Numbered from the stretch's first letter, positions 37,494-46,833 are shown. The stretch is 64,000 nt of DNA from Microbacterium sp. ET2 (GCF_030347395.1 NZ_CP128170.1:2852001-2916000), one strand, 5' to 3'. Translations and numbers: made by a program. The notes: generated by a model from the letters alone, not told the origin.

Positions 37494-39211
37494 TGCTGTG
37501 TCTCCTTCGTTGTTGTCGCGGCCCCGCGTTCGGTGGCGAGGAGGGCCGCATCTCGGGCTGCCGCGGCGTCATCCGCGGCGAGGGCAGCCTCGGCGATCGC
37601 GCGTGCGTCGTCGAGGGTGTGCTGCAGGAGGGTGGCGCGCACGTCCGCGAGGGCGCTCGGCGCCATCGACAGGCTCGTCGCACCGAGCCCTACCAGCACG
37701 ACCGCCAGCAGGGGGTCGGCGGCGGCTTCGCCGCAGATCCCCACCGGTTTGCCGTGGGCGCGTCCGGCGTCGCCCACCTCGCGGATGAGGCGGAGCACGG
37801 CAGGGTGCCACGGGTCCTGGAACCCGGCGACCGAACCGAGCAGGCGGTCGGCGGCGAGGGTGTACTGGGTCAGGTCGTTCGTGCCGATCGAGGCGAAGTC
37901 GGCGTGGGCGAGGATGCGGTCGGCGAGGAGCGCCGATGAGGGCACCTCCACCATCACCCCCGCGGTGCGGATGCCGTACTCCTTCGCCAGCGCGGTGAAG
38001 TATGCGGTCTCCTCGACGGTGGCGACCATCGGCGCCATGACCCACAGATCGGCCGGGCCTTCGGGGGTGCGCCGCGTCGCGGCATCCGCCTCTGCCAGCG
38101 CTGTGAGCTGCTCGCGCAGGATGTCCTCGCTCGCGCGAAGCGCGCGCAGGCCCCGGAGACCGAGCGCCGGGTTCTCCTCGTGCGCGTCGTTGAGGAAGGG
38201 CAGGGGCTTGTCGGCACCGGCGTCGAGCACGCGCACGACGACCTTCTTGCCGGGGAACGCCCGCAGCAGCTGCTCGTAGCTGTCGCGCTGCTGCTCGACC
38301 GTCGGCGCCGAGGATGCGCTGAGGAAGAGGAACTCGGTACGGAACAGTCCCACGCCCTCGGCGCCGAGCTCCACGGCTTCGGCGGCTCCCTCGGGCTTGC
38401 CGAGATTCGCCAGAAGCGGCACGGGGGTGCCGTCAGCCAGGGCGCCGTTGGTGATCGGCGCGGCCGCGGCATTCGCCCGGGCGTCGGCGCGCACGCGCGC
38501 CCGCTGCAGTTCGTCGTCGGACGGGTCGGCTGTGACCACACCGGCGGCGGCGTCGACGATCACGCTCTGCCCCTCGGTGAGTGCCGTCGCGCCGCCCGCG
38601 CCGACGATGGCGACGATGCCCTTCTCACGGGCGAGGATGGCGGTGTGCGACGTGGGGCCGCCCTCGGTGGTGACGAGCGCGAGGACCTGGTCGAGATCGA
38701 GCAGGGCGGTGTCGGCGGGGGCGAGGTCTTTCGCGACGAGGACGAACGGATGACCCGGCTCGGGCACACCCGGGGCCGCCACGCCCCGCAGCCGCGCGAT
38801 GACGCGCTGCGCGACGTCGTCGAGGTCGGCGGCGCGTTCGCCGAGGTAGCCCCCGACGGCGGTGAGCTGGTCGCGGAATGCGGCGAACGCCTCGAACACC
38901 GCGCGTTCGCCGGTCTTGCCGTCGGCCAGGCGCGTGCCGATCTCGTCGGACAGGGTCGGGTCTTCGGCCATCATGGCCTGCGCCTCGAGGACGTCCTGCG
39001 CAGCGCCGCCGGCCTGCTCGGCGCGTTCTTCGAGCTCACGGGCGACGGCGGCCACCGCCTCGTCGACGCGTGCGCGCTCGCCGGCCTCGCCGATCGTGCT
39101 CGGCTCGTCGGCGGGCGCGGGAAGCGGCTCGGCCATGCGGGCCACCGGGCCCTGCGCGACGCCCAGCCCGATCCCGACCCCGCGGATCTCGGTGCGTGCC
39201 ACGGTGCTCAC
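37490..39211 (-). CDS. ptsI: Phosphoenolpyruvate-protein phosphotransferase (PTS enzyme I)
   Basis: Starts the PTS chain by taking phosphate from PEP and giving it to HPr. The active His is His189 in GGPTSHTAIL. The PEP-binding C-terminal barrel has VGLFRTEFLFL, GADKPLPFLN and the end motif FASIGTNDLTQYTLAADR. From the GTG at 39211 it is 573 residues, standard. That GTG overlaps the ptsH stop (GTGA); an in-frame GTG at 39202 is possible. Its position inside the mannitol operon means general PTS proteins are encoded with one sugar's transporter. Confidence 0.95.
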   Translation of the reverse strand: MSTVARTEIRGVGIGLGVAQGPVARMAEPLPAPADEPSTIGEAGERARVDEAVAAVARELEERAEQAGGAAQDVLEAQAMMAEDPTLSDEIGTRLADGKTGERAVFEAFAAFRDQLTAVGGYLGERAADLDDVAQRVIARLRGVAAPGVPEPGHPFVLVAKDLAPADTALLDLDQVLALVTTEGGPTSHTAILAREKGIVAIVGAGGATALTEGQSVIVDAAAGVVTADPSDDELQRARVRADARANAAAAPITNGALADGTPVPLLANLGKPEGAAEAVELGAEGVGLFRTEFLFLSASSAPTVEQQRDSYEQLLRAFPGKKVVVRVLDAGADKPLPFLNDAHEENPALGLRGLRALRASEDILREQLTALAEADAATRRTPEGPADLWVMAPMVATVEETAYFTALAKEYGIRTAGVMVEVPSSALLADRILAHADFASIGTNDLTQYTLAADRLLGSVAGFQDPWHPAVLRLIREVGDAGRAHGKPVGICGEAAADPLLAVVLVGLGATSLSMAPSALADVRATLLQHTLDDARAIAEAALAADDAAAARDAALLATERGAATTTKETQQ

Positions 39212-39483
39212 GCCGCGTCGTGGTCGGTGGTGAGCAGTTCGCTCAGCGAGTCGAGCACGCTCTCGGCGTTCTCGCCGTCGGCGGTGAGCGTGACGTAGTC
39301 GCCTTGGTCGACCCCCAGCGAGATCACGCCGAGGATGCTCGCGGCGTTCACCGGCTCGCCCGAGCCCTTGGCCACCGTGATGGGGATCCCGGCCTCCTTC
39401 GCCGCCTGTGCGAAGAGCTTGGCGGGGCGGGCGTGCAGCCCGTGCGACGATCCGATGCGCACCGTGCGGGTCAGGGGGGCCAT
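39208..39483 (-). CDS. ptsH: PTS phosphocarrier protein HPr
   Basis: A 91-residue phosphocarrier between enzyme I and EIIA. His17 in GLHARP is the phosphorylation site. The region of the regulatory serine reads NAASILGVISLG (Ser49), similar to the Ser46 region of Gram-positive HPr, though no HPr kinase gene is in the window. The gene is tightly coupled to ptsI and follows the EIIB gene. Confidence 0.95.
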   Translation of the reverse strand: MAPLTRTVRIGSSHGLHARPAKLFAQAAKEAGIPITVAKGSGEPVNAASILGVISLGVDQGDYVTLTADGENAESVLDSLSELLTTDHDAA

Positions 39484-39528
39484 GGGGGTTCCTCTCCTCG
39501 GTTTTCAGTGGGGCCGACTCGCGGGGAG

Positions 39529-39885
39529 TCAGGTGTGCGCGGGGTCTTCGGCCCCGGCATCCGTCGTGGTCTCCGCCGCCGTGACGGCGACCGCGCGGCG
39601 GACCAGCTCCAGCGTGCGGGTGCCGTCGAGGTCGGCGAAGACGTCGTCGGGCAGCAGAACCACCGTCGTCATCCGCGAGCCCGCCGCCTGCTCGATGTGC
39701 GGGAGCGCATCGGCAAGGTGCGGACCGACCAGGATCACGTCGGCGGCGTCGAGGTCGATCGGGAGCGACTGCTCGGTCCCGGCGATGGCGGTCCAGTGCA
39801 ATCCCGCATCCTGTGCGGCGCGACGCACACGCTGCGCCACGAAGGTGCTGGAGGCACCCGCTCCACACACGACAAGGATCCGCAT
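39529..39885 (-). CDS. PTS EIIB protein, lactose/cellobiose or galactitol type, stand-alone
   Basis: A 118-residue protein with the EIIB active-site loop at the very start, VVCGAGASSTFVAQRV; Cys7 would carry the phosphate. The small alpha/beta pattern DLDAADVILVGPHLADALPHIE fits lactose/cellobiose-type EIIB. No cognate EIIC is nearby. An ATG at 39885 with GGAGGG upstream defines the start; the longer frame upstream is spurious. It is the first gene of the mannitol/HPr/EI operon, so a signalling or regulatory role toward the divergent PRD regulator is possible. That is inference. Confidence 0.85.
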   Translation of the reverse strand: MRILVVCGAGASSTFVAQRVRRAAQDAGLHWTAIAGTEQSLPIDLDAADVILVGPHLADALPHIEQAAGSRMTTVVLLPDDVFADLDGTRTLELVRRAVAVTAAETTTDAGAEDPAHT

Positions 39886-39947
39886 CGATCCGCCCTCCTC
39901 CTGAGCGATTCTTGTGAAGACGCTGAGTGTCGACAAGTCACGCGTTC

Positions 39948-39963
39948 TTCCGCCCGGGCGGAA
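39948..39963. promoter_or_regulatory. 16-bp perfect palindrome in the mtl divergent promoter region
   Basis: TTCCGCCCGGGCGGAA lies midway between the EIIB gene and the divergent PRD regulator. A candidate operator; GC-rich palindromes arise by chance more easily than AT-rich ones here. Confidence 0.35.
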
Positions 39964-40056
39964 ACCTCCGCCTGCGGCCCCGGCCCGGCGGGCCCCGGCG
40001 TGGTTGACTGGTGCTCGATGCGGACCGCGGCACGGCGGCCCGGCGGAGGGGTGCCC

Positions 40057-41989
40057 GTGACCAGAGCCAGGCAGGATCGCCTGCTGACGCTGCTGCTGCG
40101 GGACGGCACCTGGGCGACGGCGGCGACGCTGGCCGATGCGCTGGGAGTCACCCCCCGCAGCATCCGCTCGTACGTCACCTCGGTGAACGCCCGGGTCGCT
40201 CCGGGCGTCGCGATCGAGTCGGGTCCGCTGGGCTACCGGGCAGGCCCCGAGGGTGCCGCCGCCCTGCGGGCCGGAGGCGGGACGGATGCCGGGACGCCGC
40301 GGGATCGGCTGCACACCGTCATCCGGGGTCTGCTCGACACCGACACCGGGATCGACCTCTTCGACACCGCGATGCAGCTGCACGTCAGCCCGGCCACGCT
40401 CGAGGCCGACCTCGCGCGTGTGCGAGGCCTTCTCAGCGGCACCGAGCTGACCCTGGAGCGCTCGACGTCGACGGCGCGGCTGCGCGGCGGCGAGATGGCC
40501 CGGCGGCGCCTGCTCAGCAGGCTCGCCCACGACGAGATGGATGCCGGTGCGTTCGACCTCGGGGCGCTGCGGCGGAGCCTCGCCGGCACCGCGGTCGACG
40601 CCGACGCGTTCGGCGCCTTCAAGTCCGACCTCGTCGCAGAGCCTCGGCGGTCTCGGGTACTACGTCAACGAGCTCGGGATCGCCGACGTCGTCATGCACA
40701 TCGCCATCGCCGCCGACCGGGTCGCCCACCGGCATCCGCTCTCTCACGACCCCGCGTCCGGCGGTGCCGCCGGCGCCGACGTGGCGGCCGTGATCGAGCG
40801 CCTCGTGCAGCAGCACTTCGGTGTGCGCCTGGGGGAGGGCGACGTGCAGCACCTCGCTGCGCTCGTGCTCACCCGCGTGATCGCGCCGGGCGGCGAGGCC
40901 GAGCAGGTGCGGGCCCGCCCGTCGCTCGACCCGCAGGTGGAGGCGGCGGTGCGCACGGCGGTGGGGCGGGCGGCGCGGGAATTCCTCGTCGACATCGACG
41001 ACGAGGACTTCATCACCCGGCTGGCGCTTCACGTGCAGAACCTCCGGCATCGTGCGCAGGATCAGGCGTGGTCGCGCAACCCGCTGACCCGGTCGCTGAA
41101 GTCGACGTACCCGATGATCTTCGAGCTGGCGGTCTACATCGCCGGTGAACTCGACGCGGAGCTGGGCTTCCCGCTCCCCGACGACGAGATCGCCTACATC
41201 GCGATGCACGTCGGGGGCCGGCTCGAGCGGAGCCGCCAGAACGCGCAGCTGCTCACGGCGACGATCGTCTGCCCGGGGTACTACGAGCTGCACGAGCTGC
41301 TGCGATCCAGCGTCGATCGCTCGCTCGGTCAGGCGATCGAGGTCGTCGGCGTGGAGACGCGCGTCGACCCCGACTGGGACAACCTCGGCACCGACCTGGT
41401 CCTCACCACGATCGACGCGCCGGTCGCGGGGGAGAGGATCGTTCGGATCCAGCCGTTCCTCACCGACGCCGACGTCGAGCGCGTGCAGGCCGCCGCGGGC
41501 CGGGTGCGCCGTGGACGACGTCTGGCGCGGCTGCGCACCGAGCTCGAGCGGTACTTCCCCGCCGACGCCTTCGTGCGCGGACTCGACGTCGACGACACCG
41601 GTGAGGAGGGGATCATCCGCCGCCTGGGCGGCATGCTCGTCGCCCAGGGCGTCATCGACGACGACTACGTCGAACGGTCGATACACCGGGAGCGGATGTC
41701 GTCGACCGCGTTCACCGATGCGCTGGCCGTGCCCCATGCCATCGGGATGACCGCGACGCGCACCGCCATCGCGGTCGGGGTCGCGGAAGGGTCGATCCCG
41801 TGGGGTGACTCGCGGGTGCAGGTCGTGGCCCTGGTGGCGTTCTCCGAGGGCGACCGGGAGGCCTTCCAGACGGTCTTCGAGCAGCTGGTCGAGGTCTTCT
41901 CCGAGCGCGAGAGCGTGTCGCGGATCGTCCGGCGGGGCACGGACTTCCCGGCCTTCCTCGACGAGCTCGTCGCCGTCATCGACGGCTAG
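40057..41989 (+). CDS. mtlR: PRD-containing PTS transcription regulator (MtlR/BglG type), frameshifted
   Basis: A multi-domain activator of PTS genes: N-terminal helix-turn-helix (RQDRLLTLLLRDGTWATAATLADALGVTPRSIRSYV), two PRD domains, an EIIB-like domain and a C-terminal EIIA type 2 domain (LAVPHAIGM holds its His). The frame breaks near 40633-40640, between SDLVA and QSLGGLGYYVNELG in the first PRD; adding two bases (GC in GTCGCGCAGAGC) joins them and gives about 644 residues. I prefer the GTG at 40057, with GGAGGG at 44-49, to an ATG at 40018. Divergent from the mannitol operon, it probably activates it according to EIIB/HPr phosphorylation. Either a two-base sequencing loss or a real lesion is possible. 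Confidence 0.85.
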
Positions 41990-42005
41990 CGTCGGCCGAG
42001 CCTGG

Positions 42006-42093
42006 CGTCCCGAACTCCTGCAGAATCGGCGGACACCCGGCCACGGCGACGTTCACAGCGGCGTCGGCCACGGTTCTGCAGGAGTTGGGGACA
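42006..42093. repeat. 88-bp palindromic element, copy C
   Basis: Arms CGTCCCGAACTCCTGCAGAA and TTCTGCAGGAGTTGGGGACA. They match copies A and B closely; the centre differs. It lies between the convergent regulator and acetyltransferase genes. Same total length, 88 bases. Confidence 0.85.
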
Positions 42094-42126
42094 GGCGGCG
42101 GAGCACCCGGTGGCGGGAGCCCGGGG

Positions 42127-42732
42127 TCAGCCGCGGCGCAGCCGCGCCTGAAGTCCCAGCCGTGCGGCGGGCCACTCGTGGGGGAGGAGCGAGTAGACCG
42201 CGGTGTCGCGCAGCGACCCGTCTGGCCCGAGGCGGTGGTTGCGCAGAATACCGTCCAGCTTCGCACCGAGCCGTTCGATCGCCGCGCGCGACTGCCGGTT
42301 GTGGAAGTGGGTGCGGAATTCCACGGCGATCGCGTCGCACGCCTCGAAGGCGTGACCGAGCAGGAGCAGCTTCGCGGCCGTGTTCACCGCCGTGCGCTGA
42401 GCCGCCACGCTCAGCCAGGTGTAGCCGATCTCGACGTGCCGGTTGGCCTGGTCGATGTTGCAGAAGGTGGTCATGCCGACGGCCACGCCGGTGTCAGCGC
42501 GGAGGATCGCCCACGGGTTCATCTCGCCGCGCTTCCGCCATGCCTGCCGCTGTGCGATCTCGGCATCGACGCCGGCGGGTGAGGGCACGGAGGTGTACCA
42601 GGCGTGCTCGAGCCCCTCGGCGGCCTGACGCAGGTCGGGGGCGTGCTCCGCCGCCAGGGGCTCGAGCCGGACGTGAGCGTTCTCGAGAGTGACGGGGTCG
42701 GTCAGCAGCACGACCTCGGGAGCGGAGGTCAT
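42127..42732 (-). CDS. GNAT family N-acetyltransferase
   Basis: A 201-residue GNAT protein. DPVTLENAHVRLEPLAAEHAPDL opens it and the acetyl-CoA region is around AAQRTAVNTAAKLLLLGHAFE; the pattern resembles YitI/RimJ-like acetyltransferases. FRTHFHNRQSRAAIERLGAKLDGILR is the typical C-terminal half. The substrate is unknown. The ATG at 42732 overlaps the phosphomannomutase stop by four bases, so the two are co-transcribed. Confidence 0.85.
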   Translation of the reverse strand: MTSAPEVVLLTDPVTLENAHVRLEPLAAEHAPDLRQAAEGLEHAWYTSVPSPAGVDAEIAQRQAWRKRGEMNPWAILRADTGVAVGMTTFCNIDQANRHVEIGYTWLSVAAQRTAVNTAAKLLLLGHAFEACDAIAVEFRTHFHNRQSRAAIERLGAKLDGILRNHRLGPDGSLRDTAVYSLLPHEWPAARLGLQARLRRG

Positions 42733-44444
42733 CTCCCCTCGATCTGCGCGAGGAGTGCGCGGGCACCCGCGGCGAGGTCGGCGACCTGCGCGGCGGCGTC
42801 GGCGGACGAGGACCCGCGTACATCCAGGTAGAGCTTCAGCTTCGGCTCCGTCCCGCTCGGCCGCACGATGACCCGGGCGCCCTGCGCGAGCCACAGTCTC
42901 AGCACATCGCCGGGGGGTAGGTCACCGACGCCCTCGCTGAGGTCTTCGAACCGCTCGACGGCGACCGTGCCGATGCGGCTGGGAGGGTCGGCGCGGAGTG
43001 CCGCCATCACCCGATCGATGGTCGAGAGGTCGTCGACCCGCACCGAGATCTGGTCGCTGGCGAAGAAGCCGAAGGTCTCATCGAACTCTCGCAGCACGTC
43101 GGCGAGCGTGCGCCCTTCGGCGCGGGCGTCAGCAACGATGCCGAGCAGGGCGATCGCGGCGGAGATCCCGTCCTTGTCGCGCACCGTCTCGGGGTTGACG
43201 AGGTATCCGAGGGCCTCCTCGAATCCGTAGACGATGCCCGGTGCGCGCGAGATCCACTTGAACCCCGTGAGCGTCGCGTGGAAGTCGAGGCCGTAGTGGC
43301 GGGCGACGGTTTCCAGGCCGGGGGAGGAGACCAGAGAACACGCGAGGGATGCCGCTGACCCGCGCCCTGCATCGCCCGCCGCCGCGCGCGCGGCACGCCA
43401 GCCGAGGAGCAGCCCGATCTGGTTGCCGGTGAGTCGGCGCCAGCCGCCCTCGGCGGAGGTGTCGGGCAGGGCCACCGCGAGCCGGTCTGCGTCGGGGTCG
43501 TTCGCCACGATCAGCTCCGCGCCTGCGGCGCGCGCGGTCTCGAACGCCAGATCCATCGCCCCGGGCTCTTCGGGGTTGGGGAACGCCACCGTGGGGAAGC
43601 GTCCGTCGGGTGCGGTCTGCTGCTCGACGAGGACCGGTTCGGGGTAGCCCGCGGCGGCGAGGATCTTCGACAGCGTCTCCCACCCCACGCCGTGCATCGC
43701 GGTGTAGACCCAACGGAGCCCGGCGGCACCGGGCCCGGCCGGGGCGACCCGTGCGGTCGCGGCGACGTAGGCGTCGACGACGTCCTCGCCGGCGAGCTCC
43801 CACGCGTCCGAGCGCGGCAGCTCGTCGACCCGCAGTGTGTCGGCCACGCGCTGGATCTCGGCGGCGATGAGCGCGTCGACGGGCGCGACGATCTGCGACC
43901 CGCCGTGCACGCCCCCGAGGTACACCTTGTAGCCGTTGTCGTTCGGCGGATTGTGACTCGCCGTGACCATGACGCCCGCATCGGCGCCGAGGTGGCGCAC
44001 CGCGAAGGCGAGCACGGGGGTGGGAAGGAGTCGGGGGAGAATCGCGACACGAAGCCCCATACCCGCCATGATCTCGGCGGAGTCGCGGGCGAACACGTCG
44101 GAGTTCCGGCGCCCGTCGTAGCCGATCACGACCAGCGGGGCATCGCCGGCCACTCCACCGCCGGCGGCCTGCGCGAGCACATACGCCCCGAGCCCGGCCG
44201 CGGCCTGCGAGACCAGCACCCGGTTCATCCGGTTGCTGCCCGCGCCCAGCTCACCGCGAAGACCCGCCGTGCCGAAGGCGAGGCGCTCCGAGAAGCGGTC
44301 GGTCAGCTCGGCGCTCGCGGCGTGGTCTGCGGCCTCGGCGCGCGTGATCAGATCATCGAGTTCGGCGCGGGTCTCGTCATCGGGGTCCTGGTCGCGCCAG
44401 GCGCGCGCCAGCGCGATCGCGTCCGGCCCCGCTGATGCGGTCAC
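42729..44444 (-). CDS. Phospho-sugar mutase (phosphomannomutase/phosphoglucomutase, PmmB type)
   Basis: A 571-residue alpha-D-phosphohexomutase. The catalytic Ser163 lies in TASHNPPNDNG, the metal loop is DPDADRLAV, the sugar-binding loop GFEEALGYLV and the phosphate-binding end RPSGTEPKLK. The length and the N-terminal GTAGLRGELGAGSNRMN block match the PGM2/PmmB group. It may supply mannose 1-phosphate to ManC, or move ribose or deoxyribose phosphate for the adjacent purine nucleoside phosphorylase. The GTG start overlaps the punA stop. Confidence 0.92.
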   Translation of the reverse strand: MTASAGPDAIALARAWRDQDPDDETRAELDDLITRAEAADHAASAELTDRFSERLAFGTAGLRGELGAGSNRMNRVLVSQAAAGLGAYVLAQAAGGGVAGDAPLVVIGYDGRRNSDVFARDSAEIMAGMGLRVAILPRLLPTPVLAFAVRHLGADAGVMVTASHNPPNDNGYKVYLGGVHGGSQIVAPVDALIAAEIQRVADTLRVDELPRSDAWELAGEDVVDAYVAATARVAPAGPGAAGLRWVYTAMHGVGWETLSKILAAAGYPEPVLVEQQTAPDGRFPTVAFPNPEEPGAMDLAFETARAAGAELIVANDPDADRLAVALPDTSAEGGWRRLTGNQIGLLLGWRAARAAAGDAGRGSAASLACSLVSSPGLETVARHYGLDFHATLTGFKWISRAPGIVYGFEEALGYLVNPETVRDKDGISAAIALLGIVADARAEGRTLADVLREFDETFGFFASDQISVRVDDLSTIDRVMAALRADPPSRIGTVAVERFEDLSEGVGDLPPGDVLRLWLAQGARVIVRPSGTEPKLKLYLDVRGSSSADAAAQVADLAAGARALLAQIEGR

Positions 44445-45274
44445 AGCTGCTCCACCACCCGCGCGAGGAGGGACGAGATCACCGGCTCGGCGTCGCGTCC
44501 GGCTTCGAGCACCTCTTCGTGACTGAGGGGTGTGGTCTGAATGCCCGCGGCGAGGTTCGTGATCAGCGAGAACCCGAGGATCTCCATCCCGGCCTCTCGC
44601 GCGGCGATCGCCTCGAGGGCCGTGGACATCCCGACGATGTCGCCGCCGATCCGCTCGGCCATCCGCACTTCCGCGGGCGTCTCGTAGTGCGGACCGCGGA
44701 ACTGGCAGTACACGCCCTCGTCGAGCGTCGGGTCGACCGAGCGCGCGATCTCGCGCAGGCGCTCGGAGTACAGATCGGTGAGGTCGATGAAGGTGGCGCC
44801 CTCGAGCGGCGAGGCGGCGGTGAGGTTGATGTGGTCGCTGATGAGCACCGGCTGGCCCGGGCTCCACGTCCGGCGGATGCCGCCGGCGCCGTTGGTGAGG
44901 ACCATGATCCGGGCCCCGGTCGCGGCGGCGGTGCGGACGCTGTGGACGACCCGGCGAACCCCGTGGCCCTCGTAGAAGTGCGTGCGCGCCCCGATGACGA
45001 GCACCCGCCGGCCGGCGGGGGTCAGGATGCTGCGGATCGTCCCCACATGACCTTCCAGCGCCGGCCGGCTGAACCCGGTGACCTCGGTGGCGGGAACGGT
45101 CGCGACGGTCTCGCCGAGCAGATCGGCGGCCTTGCCCCACCCGCTGCCGAGGGTGAGGGCGATGTCGTGGTGATCCACGCCGGTGAGGCGAGCGATGTCG
45201 TCGGCCGCCTGGGCGGCGACGGCGAACGGATCGGCGTTCGGGTCGTCGAGCGGATGGTCGCTGGGTCGATGCAT
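44441..45274 (-). CDS. punA: Purine-nucleoside phosphorylase
   Basis: Splits purine nucleosides with phosphate. The trimeric-class markers are present: LTLGSGWGKAADLL (phosphate site), EGHVG, ARTHFYEGHG, and the purine-site ending TPAEVRMAERIGGDIVGMSTALEAIAA. The 277-residue length is normal. The TATCGT hexamer lies exactly six bases before the ATG, so the transcript is likely leaderless. It works with add and deoA in nucleoside salvage. Confidence 0.94.
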   Translation of the reverse strand: MHRPSDHPLDDPNADPFAVAAQAADDIARLTGVDHHDIALTLGSGWGKAADLLGETVATVPATEVTGFSRPALEGHVGTIRSILTPAGRRVLVIGARTHFYEGHGVRRVVHSVRTAAATGARIMVLTNGAGGIRRTWSPGQPVLISDHINLTAASPLEGATFIDLTDLYSERLREIARSVDPTLDEGVYCQFRGPHYETPAEVRMAERIGGDIVGMSTALEAIAAREAGMEILGFSLITNLAAGIQTTPLSHEEVLEAGRDAEPVISSLLARVVEQL

Positions 45275-45280
45275 AAGGTC

Positions 45281-45286
45281 ACGATA
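45281..45286 (-). promoter_or_regulatory. Putative leaderless -10 element of punA
   Basis: TATCGT, six bases before the ATG at 45274. Confidence 0.5.
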
Positions 45287-45355
45287 CGGACCAGATCCGC
45301 CACCCTGCCACCGCACCGCCCCCGGGCGAGGGTCCGCGGCTGTTTGAATGGGGGT

Positions 45356-46810
45356 ATGTCGTTGAGCTTCGAGCGGACCCAGACCGTGGCGATCCTGGGC
45401 GGCGGTCCCGGTGGATACGAGGCGGCGTTGGCCGCCGCGCAGCTGGGTGCCGAAGTCACCCTGGTCGAGCGCGCCGGCGTCGGCGGGTCGGCTGTCATCA
45501 CCGACGTCGTCCCCTCCAAGACGCTCATCGCCACGGCCGACGCCGCGGTGGCGATCTCGGAGGCCGGTGACCTCGGCGTGCAGCTGTTCGCCCGAGGCGA
45601 GAGCGGAAAGCCCCTCAAGCCCGAGATCGCGATCAATCTCGCCGCTGTGAACAAGCGGGTGCTCTCCCTCGCACGTCAGCAGTCCGACGACATGCGGGCT
45701 TCGCTCGTGGAGGCGGGGGTGCGCATCATCTCCGGCCACGGTCGCCTCGAGGGACGCAACGAGGTCATCGTCTCCACCGACATCGGCGGCACCGACTTCG
45801 ACAGGGTCGAGGCCGACACCCTCGTCGTCTCGGTCGGTGCGTCGCCCCGCCAGCTCCCGAGCGCCAAGCCCGACGGGCAGCGCATCCTCACCTGGACGCA
45901 GCTCTACAGCATGAACGCCCTCCCCTCGCACCTCATCGTGGTGGGGTCGGGGGTCACCGGGGCGGAGTTCGCATCGGCCTACATGAACCTCGGCGCCGAG
46001 GTCACGCTCATCTCCAGCCGTGACCAGGTTCTTCCGGGGGAGGATGCCGACGCCGCGGCCGTGCTGGAGAAGGTCTTCAAGAGGGGGGGGATGACCGTGC
46101 TGTCCCGGTGCCGCGCCGAGAGCGTCGAGAACACCGGCGAGGGCGTCCGCGTCACCCTCGGCGACGGGCGCGTAGTCGAGGGGAGCCACTGCCTCATGGC
46201 GGTCGGTGCCGTCCCGAACACGGCCGGCATCGGCCTGGAAGAGGCCGGGGTGCAGATGACCGACTCGGGTCACATCCAGGTCAACCGCGTCGCGCGCACG
46301 AGCGTGCCGAACATCTACGCCGCCGGAGACTGCACGACCTTCGTGCCGCTGGCCTCGGTCGCCTCCATGCAGGGCCGCACCGCCGTGTTCCACGCGCTCG
46401 GCGACGTGGTCATCCCGCTGGAGCAGCGGCGCATCACCTCGAACATCTTCACCGCTCCCGAGATCGCCACGGTCGGATTCCAGGAGAAGGATGTCACCTC
46501 CGGCGACGCCGACGGGCTCGTGCTGAAGCTTCCGCTTTCGGCCAACCCGCGGGCGAAGATGATGGGCGTGCGCGACGGGTTCGTCAAGCTCATCGCCCGA
46601 CGCGGCAGCGGCACCGTCATCGGCGGCGTCATCGTCGCGCCGCGCGCGTCGGAGCTGATCTATCCGATCGCGATCGCCGTGGAGCGCCGCCTCACCGTCG
46701 ATCAGGTGTCGCGCGTGTTCGCGGTCTACCCGTCGCTGTCGGGGAGCATCACCGACGCCGCGCGGGCGATGCACATCGTCGACCGCCCGATGGATGCCGC
46801 ACAGGTCTGA
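45356..46810 (+). CDS. lpdA: NAD(P)H-quinone dehydrogenase, LpdA type flavoprotein
   Basis: A 484-residue relative of dihydrolipoamide dehydrogenase. FAD motif GGGPGGYEAALAA is near residue 15, and a second NAD(P) motif VVGSGVTGAEFASAY near 198. The redox disulfide region reads GVGGSAVITDVVPSK: neither Cys is present. The usual C-terminal HPT-x-xE is replaced by YPSLSGSITD. These features match M. tuberculosis LpdA (Rv3303c), a quinone reductase rather than a lipoamide dehydrogenase. A TTGAAT hexamer lies six bases ahead of the ATG. Gene order around punA and pmm matches mycobacteria. Confidence 0.9.
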   Translation: MSLSFERTQTVAILGGGPGGYEAALAAAQLGAEVTLVERAGVGGSAVITDVVPSKTLIATADAAVAISEAGDLGVQLFARGESGKPLKPEIAINLAAVNKRVLSLARQQSDDMRASLVEAGVRIISGHGRLEGRNEVIVSTDIGGTDFDRVEADTLVVSVGASPRQLPSAKPDGQRILTWTQLYSMNALPSHLIVVGSGVTGAEFASAYMNLGAEVTLISSRDQVLPGEDADAAAVLEKVFKRGGMTVLSRCRAESVENTGEGVRVTLGDGRVVEGSHCLMAVGAVPNTAGIGLEEAGVQMTDSGHIQVNRVARTSVPNIYAAGDCTTFVPLASVASMQGRTAVFHALGDVVIPLEQRRITSNIFTAPEIATVGFQEKDVTSGDADGLVLKLPLSANPRAKMMGVRDGFVKLIARRGSGTVIGGVIVAPRASELIYPIAIAVERRLTVDQVSRVFAVYPSLSGSITDAARAMHIVDRPMDAAQV

Positions 46811-46827
46811 CGCCCCGCCCGGGCCTC

Positions 46828-46833
46828 TAGACT
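46828..46833 (+). promoter_or_regulatory. Putative leaderless -10 element of the HSL-type hydrolase gene
   Basis: TAGACT, six bases before the GTG at 46840. Confidence 0.5.

Noticed and set aside
35517..38279. 920-codon plus-strand open frame across the mannitol genes.
   Set aside because: Antisense to mtlF, mtlA and ptsI; no recognisable protein features.
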